Source: Nakamurella endophytica (GTDB lineage Bacteria > Actinomycetota > Actinomycetes > Mycobacteriales > Nakamurellaceae). Taken from it: a DNA stretch of 64,000 nt. Under the pieces are notes generated by a model. The model was not told where the DNA came from, made no database searches, and saw only the letters and a program-made list of their open reading frames with translations. This document shows positions 60,483 through 64,000 of this stretch, one piece after another. The position numbers were made by a program, and so were the translations under genes. Each line of letters begins with the position of its first letter. Position 1 is the stretch's first letter. The DNA lies in the NCBI RefSeq assembly GCF_014646215.1, contig NZ_BMNA01000003.1, positions 434,001-498,000 on the forward strand. The letters run 5' to 3'.

Positions 60483-61064
60483 TCAGCGGCGGCGGCGGGA
60501 GCCCCGGCCGAGCACCCGGCGGACCGCGAGCACGGCCGTCCCGCCGACCAGCGCCCACGGGCCGGCGACCAGGACCGGGTCCATCCAGGTGTGCGACCGG
60601 TCGACGCGGGTGCCGCGCCGGGAGGCCAGCGGGTGGTGGCGCACCTCGCTGAGCACCCCGGTCTGGGTGATGGGGTTGTCCGGCCGCAGCGTGGCGAGCG
60701 AGGCCAGGTGACTCTCCCAGGCGTCGACCCGGTCGGCCAGCACCAGCAGCAGCCAGTGCGCGGCCCTGCCCTCGCTGTACCGGGCGTACGCGTACCGGCG
60801 GAGGGCACCGGACGCCCCGCGCAACGGGACCGACGTCCCGAACACCGGGGGCAGCATGCCGTGCTCGATCGACCGTTCCCGGGGCTCCTTCTCGGGCTGC
60901 CGGTCGGGGAAGTCCCAGTGCGCGCCGCTCGCCGCGCGGTCGAACCGCTCGCGCGGCACGGCCGGGCGGTCCTTCGGATCGAGATCGGCTCCCCAGCCGG
61001 GGATCCGGGCACGCAACTCGTCGCTGGACGGTGCCAGCGCCGGCTTGTCGGCGGTGTAGGTCAT
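60483..61064 (-). CDS. Conserved hypothetical protein next to zinc alcohol dehydrogenase
   Basis: 193 residues: TYTADKPALAPSSDELRARIPGWGADLDPKDRPAVPRERF, then SIEHGMLPPVFGTSVPLRG, SEGRAAHWLLLVLADRVDAWESHL, and a C-terminal membrane helix (VLVAGPWALVGGTAVLAVRRVLG). The pattern is one I associate with conserved proteins encoded beside zinc-dependent alcohol dehydrogenases; no function is known. It lies 22 bases downstream of that gene and is probably co-transcribed. Confidence 0.8.
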   Translation of the reverse strand: MTYTADKPALAPSSDELRARIPGWGADLDPKDRPAVPRERFDRAASGAHWDFPDRQPEKEPRERSIEHGMLPPVFGTSVPLRGASGALRRYAYARYSEGRAAHWLLLVLADRVDAWESHLASLATLRPDNPITQTGVLSEVRHHPLASRRGTRVDRSHTWMDPVLVAGPWALVGGTAVLAVRRVLGRGSRRRR

Positions 61065-61086
61065 CGCAGTCCTTCCGCTCGGGCCG

Positions 61087-62226
61087 TCAGGGCACGATCA
61101 GGGTCTTGATGCAGCCGTCCAGCTTGGCCGAGAACGTGTGGTAGCCCTCGGCGATGTGCTCCAGCGGGAAGCGGTGCGTGACGATCTCGCTGGGCGAGAG
61201 GTATCCGTTGCGGATGTGCTCGAAGAGCCGGGGCCATTGGCGCTTGACCGGGCACTGGTTCATCCGCAGCGTCAGGCCCTTGTTCATCGCGTCGCCGAAC
61301 TTCACCGCGCTGAAGATGGGCCCGTAGGCGCCCATCACCGAGATCGTCCCGCCCTTGCGGACACCGTCGATCGCCCAGTTCAAGGCGATCGGGGAGCCGC
61401 CCTGCAGCTTGAGCTTGGCGGCCGTGACGTGCTGCAGGAAGTTGCCGTCCGCCTCCGCGCCGACCGCGTCGATGGCCACGTCCGCGCCGAGATGGCCGGT
61501 GCTGCGCTTGAGCTCGACGACGATGTCGTCGTACTCGGCGAAGTTGCGGGTCTCGGCGAAGGCCCAGGTGCGCGCCTTCTCCAGCCGGTACTCGAGGTGG
61601 TCGACGACGATGACCCGGCCCGCGCCCATCAGCCAGGCCGACCGGGCCGCGTACAGGCCGACCGGGCCGGCTCCGAAGACGACGACGGTGTCGCCCTCGA
61701 CGATGTCCCCGAGCTGCGCGCCGAAGTAGCCGGTGGACATGGCGTCGGTGAGCAGCACCGCGTCCTCGTCGGACATCCAGTCCGGGATGCGGGCGGGACC
61801 CACGTCGGCGAACGGCACCCGGACGTACTCGGCCTGGCCGCCGTCGTACCCGCCGCAGGTGTAGGAGTAGCCGTAGATCCCGCCGACCGCGGTCGCGTTC
61901 GGGTTCACGTTGTGGCAGTTGGCGTACAGGCCGCGCGCGCAGAAGTAGCAGGACCCGCAGTAGACGTTGAACGGCACCATGACCCGGTCGCCGGGCTGCA
62001 GGTTCTGCACCGACGGGCCGACCCGCTCGACGACGCCGATGAACTCGTGCCCGAACGTCATGCCGACCCGGGTGTCCGGCATCATCCCGTGGTACAGGTG
62101 CAGGTCCGAGCCGCAGATGGCGGCGAGCGTGACCTTGACGATCGCGTCGTTCGGGTGCTCGATGATCGGCTCGGGCTTCTCCTCGACCCGGATCTTGTAG
62201 GGCCCGCGGTAGACCATCGCCTTCAT
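61087..62226 (-). CDS. Zinc-dependent alcohol/formaldehyde-type dehydrogenase
   Basis: 379 residues of the medium-chain dehydrogenase family. Catalytic zinc ligands appear in AAICGSDLHLYHG and GHEFIGVVERVG. The usual four structural cysteines are partly kept in YCGSCYFCARGLYANC, and the NAD loop is VVVFGAGPVGLYAARSAWLMGAGRVIVVD. The FdhA-like layout resembles glutathione-independent formaldehyde dehydrogenases, but substrate is not certain. AGGAGG lies just before ATG 62226. It is followed by the conserved hypothetical gene. Confidence 0.92.
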   Translation of the reverse strand: MKAMVYRGPYKIRVEEKPEPIIEHPNDAIVKVTLAAICGSDLHLYHGMMPDTRVGMTFGHEFIGVVERVGPSVQNLQPGDRVMVPFNVYCGSCYFCARGLYANCHNVNPNATAVGGIYGYSYTCGGYDGGQAEYVRVPFADVGPARIPDWMSDEDAVLLTDAMSTGYFGAQLGDIVEGDTVVVFGAGPVGLYAARSAWLMGAGRVIVVDHLEYRLEKARTWAFAETRNFAEYDDIVVELKRSTGHLGADVAIDAVGAEADGNFLQHVTAAKLKLQGGSPIALNWAIDGVRKGGTISVMGAYGPIFSAVKFGDAMNKGLTLRMNQCPVKRQWPRLFEHIRNGYLSPSEIVTHRFPLEHIAEGYHTFSAKLDGCIKTLIVP

Positions 62227-62374
62227 GGGCGGCACCTCCTGTGTCGGGACCGGTGGACGGTTCCCCCGCGCCGGCCGGCCCATGCGGACCGGCGGGTGCC
62301 GCTCTCGCCGGACGACCGGCCCGGCCCCCGGCCTGCCCGCGCCTGACGGACCGACCGGCACACCCGGGAAACGC

Positions 62375-62407
62375 GACAGCCGCCCGGCGGGGTGCGGGGC
62401 GGCTGTC
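62375..62407 (-). terminator. Hairpin after the glycosyltransferase gene
   Basis: An 11-bp inverted repeat (GACAGCCGCCC and its complement) with an 11-base loop lies 25 bases beyond the glycosyltransferase stop in the direction of reading. Confidence 0.65.
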
Positions 62408-62431
62408 AGCGAGTGGTGCGCGGCGGGACGG

Positions 62432-63523
62432 TCAGCGGGCCTCGCGACCGGTGAGGTGCTGCGCCGGCATGCCGTTGGCCTCGCTCAGGGCGGCGGTCAC
62501 CGACCGCGGGCGGACCACCGGCGAGACCACCTGGTACTGCTCGGCGTGCAGCTCCATGGGGTCGAACCCGTGCTCGGAGGCGGGCGTCGGGTACTGCATG
62601 TGCTTGATCCGCTCCAGCGTCTCCTCGACGAGGATCCGGTTGGTGCGCAACAGGTCGACGATCACCAGCAGGGCGAAGCAGAACAGCGACGCGATCAGGA
62701 TCGAGCTGCCCAGGATCAGCGACTGGATGTGCCCGTCGCTGCGGCCGGTGAACGCGAAGAACGCGAAGCGCACGAACGGCACCAGGCCGGCGATGAGGCA
62801 GACGAAGCCCAGCGTGGTCAGGATCGTGTACGGCCGGAACATCAGGGTGCTGCGGACGATCGCGGCGGCCGACTTGAACATGTGGTGCCAGATGTTCTTG
62901 AACAGCCGGGACTCGCGGGTCTTGGCGTTCGTCTCGATCGGCACGCTGGCGATCCGCAGCCGGCGGTTGCCCGCCTGGATGATCGTCTCCATGCAGTAGC
63001 TGAACTGCGTGATGATGTTGAGCCGGAACAGCGACGCCCGCGAGTAGGCCCGGAAGCCGCTGGCCGCGTCGGGCAGCTTGGTGCCCGCCGCCCGGTTCAC
63101 CACGCCGCTGCCGAAGGCCTGCATGCGCTTCTTGAACGGCGAGAAGTGGGCGATGGTGGCGGTCTGCCGGTCGCCGATGACGATGTCCGCGGTGCCGTGG
63201 ATGATCGGCTGCACCAGGTCGGCGATGCGCTCCTGCGGGTACTGGTTGTCGCCGTCGGTGTTGACGACGATGTCCGCGCCCTGCGCCATCGCGTAGTCGA
63301 TGCCGTCGCGGAACGAGCGCGCCAGGCCCATGTTCCGGGTGTGCCGGACGATGTGCTTGACGCCGAGCTGCTGCGCCACCTCGACGGTGCGGTCCGTGGA
63401 ACCGTCGTCGATCACCAGGATCTCGATGACGTCGATCCCGGGGATCTGCTTCGGGATGGAGGTGATGACCGCCGGCAGCGTCTGCTCCTCGTTGAGGCAG
63501 GGGATCTGGACGAGGAGCTTCAT
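62432..63523 (-). CDS. Family 2 glycosyltransferase, membrane-anchored (DPM1/GtrB type)
   Basis: 363 residues. N-terminal GT-A domain: VQIPCLNEEQTLPAVITSIP, EILVIDDGSTDRTVEV, the metal motif VNTDGDNQYP and FKKRMQAFGSGVVNRA. Two C-terminal helices (TILTTLGFVCLIAGLVPFV and GSSILIASLFCFALLVIVDLL) anchor it, as in polyprenyl-phosphate sugar transferases. It would load a sugar on a lipid carrier for wall or surface glycan. The length is within the family range. Confidence 0.92.
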   Translation of the reverse strand: MKLLVQIPCLNEEQTLPAVITSIPKQIPGIDVIEILVIDDGSTDRTVEVAQQLGVKHIVRHTRNMGLARSFRDGIDYAMAQGADIVVNTDGDNQYPQERIADLVQPIIHGTADIVIGDRQTATIAHFSPFKKRMQAFGSGVVNRAAGTKLPDAASGFRAYSRASLFRLNIITQFSYCMETIIQAGNRRLRIASVPIETNAKTRESRLFKNIWHHMFKSAAAIVRSTLMFRPYTILTTLGFVCLIAGLVPFVRFAFFAFTGRSDGHIQSLILGSSILIASLFCFALLVIVDLLRTNRILVEETLERIKHMQYPTPASEHGFDPMELHAEQYQVVSPVVRPRSVTAALSEANGMPAQHLTGREAR

Positions 63524-63735
63524 GTGCGACGTACCTCCGACAGTCGGTGGGCGGTCCCCCCGCAGGCCCGGCGACCGGCGGGACGGGCCGCGACGAGTGG
63601 TGGCTCCCCGGCTCGGAACCCCACGACCCAACGCACCAGCCTACCGAAACCGCTCGTCGGGACGGGTCGGCTCACCGGTGGCGGGGCTCACGGTCGCGAC
63701 GGCCGGGGGTGGCGGTCCGCCGCGCGCCGGGCGGA

Positions 63736-63759
63736 CCGGACCGGGCCGCGCCGGTCCGG
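63736..63759 (-). terminator. Hairpin after the zinc-finger gene
   Basis: A perfect 9-bp stem (CCGGACCGG and its complement) with a 6-base loop lies nine bases past the stop of the CGNR-type gene, read on the minus strand. Confidence 0.6.
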
Positions 63760-63768
63760 GATCAGGGG

Positions 63769-64000
63769 TCACTGCGGGCGCGGCGACCCCGCCCGCCGGG
63801 CCCGGTAGGCGGTGACGTTGGTGCGGTTGGCGCAGCTGGTGCTGCAGAACCGGCGGGAGCGGTTCTTCGACAGGTCGACGAGGACGTCCTGGCAGGAGGC
63901 CGCGTCGCAGATGCCGAGCCGGCCGAGCTCGCCCATCCGGAGGACGTCGACGAACGCCATGGCGGCCTCCACGGCCATCCGGTCGGCCAGCGGCGCGTCC
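63769..64000 (-). CDS. CGNR-type zinc-finger protein, C-terminal part (5' end outside window)
   Basis: The visible 76 residues are the end of an ABATE/CGNR-family protein, a probable regulator. The motif is RLGICDAASCQDVLVDLSKN followed by RRFCSTSCANRTNVTAYRARR. The zinc ligands CxxxxC and CxxxC are present, but the name-giving C-G-N-R is C-A-N-R here. The frame is open to the window end, so the N-terminal ABATE domain lies outside. Confidence 0.88.
   Translation of the reverse strand, partial: DAPLADRMAVEAAMAFVDVLRMGELGRLGICDAASCQDVLVDLSKNRSRRFCSTSCANRTNVTAYRARRAGSPRPQ

Overview
The window reads as chromosomal DNA of a high-GC actinobacterium. Codon third positions are almost all G or C, GTG starts are common, and stop-start overlaps of 1 to 4 bases are frequent. 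Family content fits too: DUF427, an SDR/TetR pair, MsiK-type sugar ABC operons without an ATPase, a WXG-like polymorphic toxin, an agq-like type III PKS cluster, and a cyclic-di-GMP-I riboswitch of short actinobacterial form. The genus cannot be fixed from sequence alone. No rRNA, tRNA, CRISPR array, insertion sequence or phage gene was seen.

Layout. 1-5.4 kb: the end of a large LuxR-type regulator, then an MMPL exporter coupled to a Tat-exported sulfatase. 5.6-6.7 kb: a circularly permuted D-amino-acid-oxidase-like gene broken by one frameshift. 7.2-10 kb: an FAD/Fe-S D-2-hydroxyacid dehydrogenase. 10.3-11.9 kb: a polymorphic toxin with an overlapping small downstream gene. 12.2-20 kb: an extracellular nuclease, an SDR with a divergent TetR and twin palindromes, a PrsW protease, DUF427, a His-rich miniprotein and a luciferase-like oxidoreductase.

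20.1-37.9 kb is the most striking region. It appears to be a large nitrogen-compound catabolic locus: two SDRs, a gamma-glutamyltransferase, a polysaccharide-deacetylase-fold hydrolase, a full Liv-type ABC importer, a three-gene heme-dependent dimethylamine-monooxygenase-like operon, an M20 peptidase, an RpiR regulator, and a FluG/NodGS-type enzyme split into separate glutamine-synthetase-like and amidohydrolase genes with an M20D amidohydrolase between them. Together these suggest uptake, N-dealkylation and gamma-glutamyl/amide processing of an alkylated amine or amide. A luciferase-like monooxygenase and FMN-reductase pair diverges from it.

40.1-43 kb: a cyclic-di-GMP-I riboswitch lies just before a small exported protein, followed by a SipW-type signal peptidase in one reading frame with a DUF5305-like protein. 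This looks like a signal-controlled surface-protein module. 43-47.5 kb: YeaQ-type membrane protein, a two-RCK potassium channel with its membrane neighbour, a ChaB protein and a lipoprotein. 47.5-54.2 kb: a sugar ABC operon without ATPase plus two Gfo/Idh/MocA dehydrogenases, divergent from a ROK regulator. 55.3-60.5 kb: a phenolic-lipid/meroterpenoid cluster (UbiA prenyltransferase, type III PKS, ICMT-like methyltransferase, FAD enzyme, SAM methyltransferases). 60.5-64 kb: a conserved protein with a zinc alcohol dehydrogenase, a family 2 glycosyltransferase, and a CGNR-type zinc-finger protein cut by the window end.
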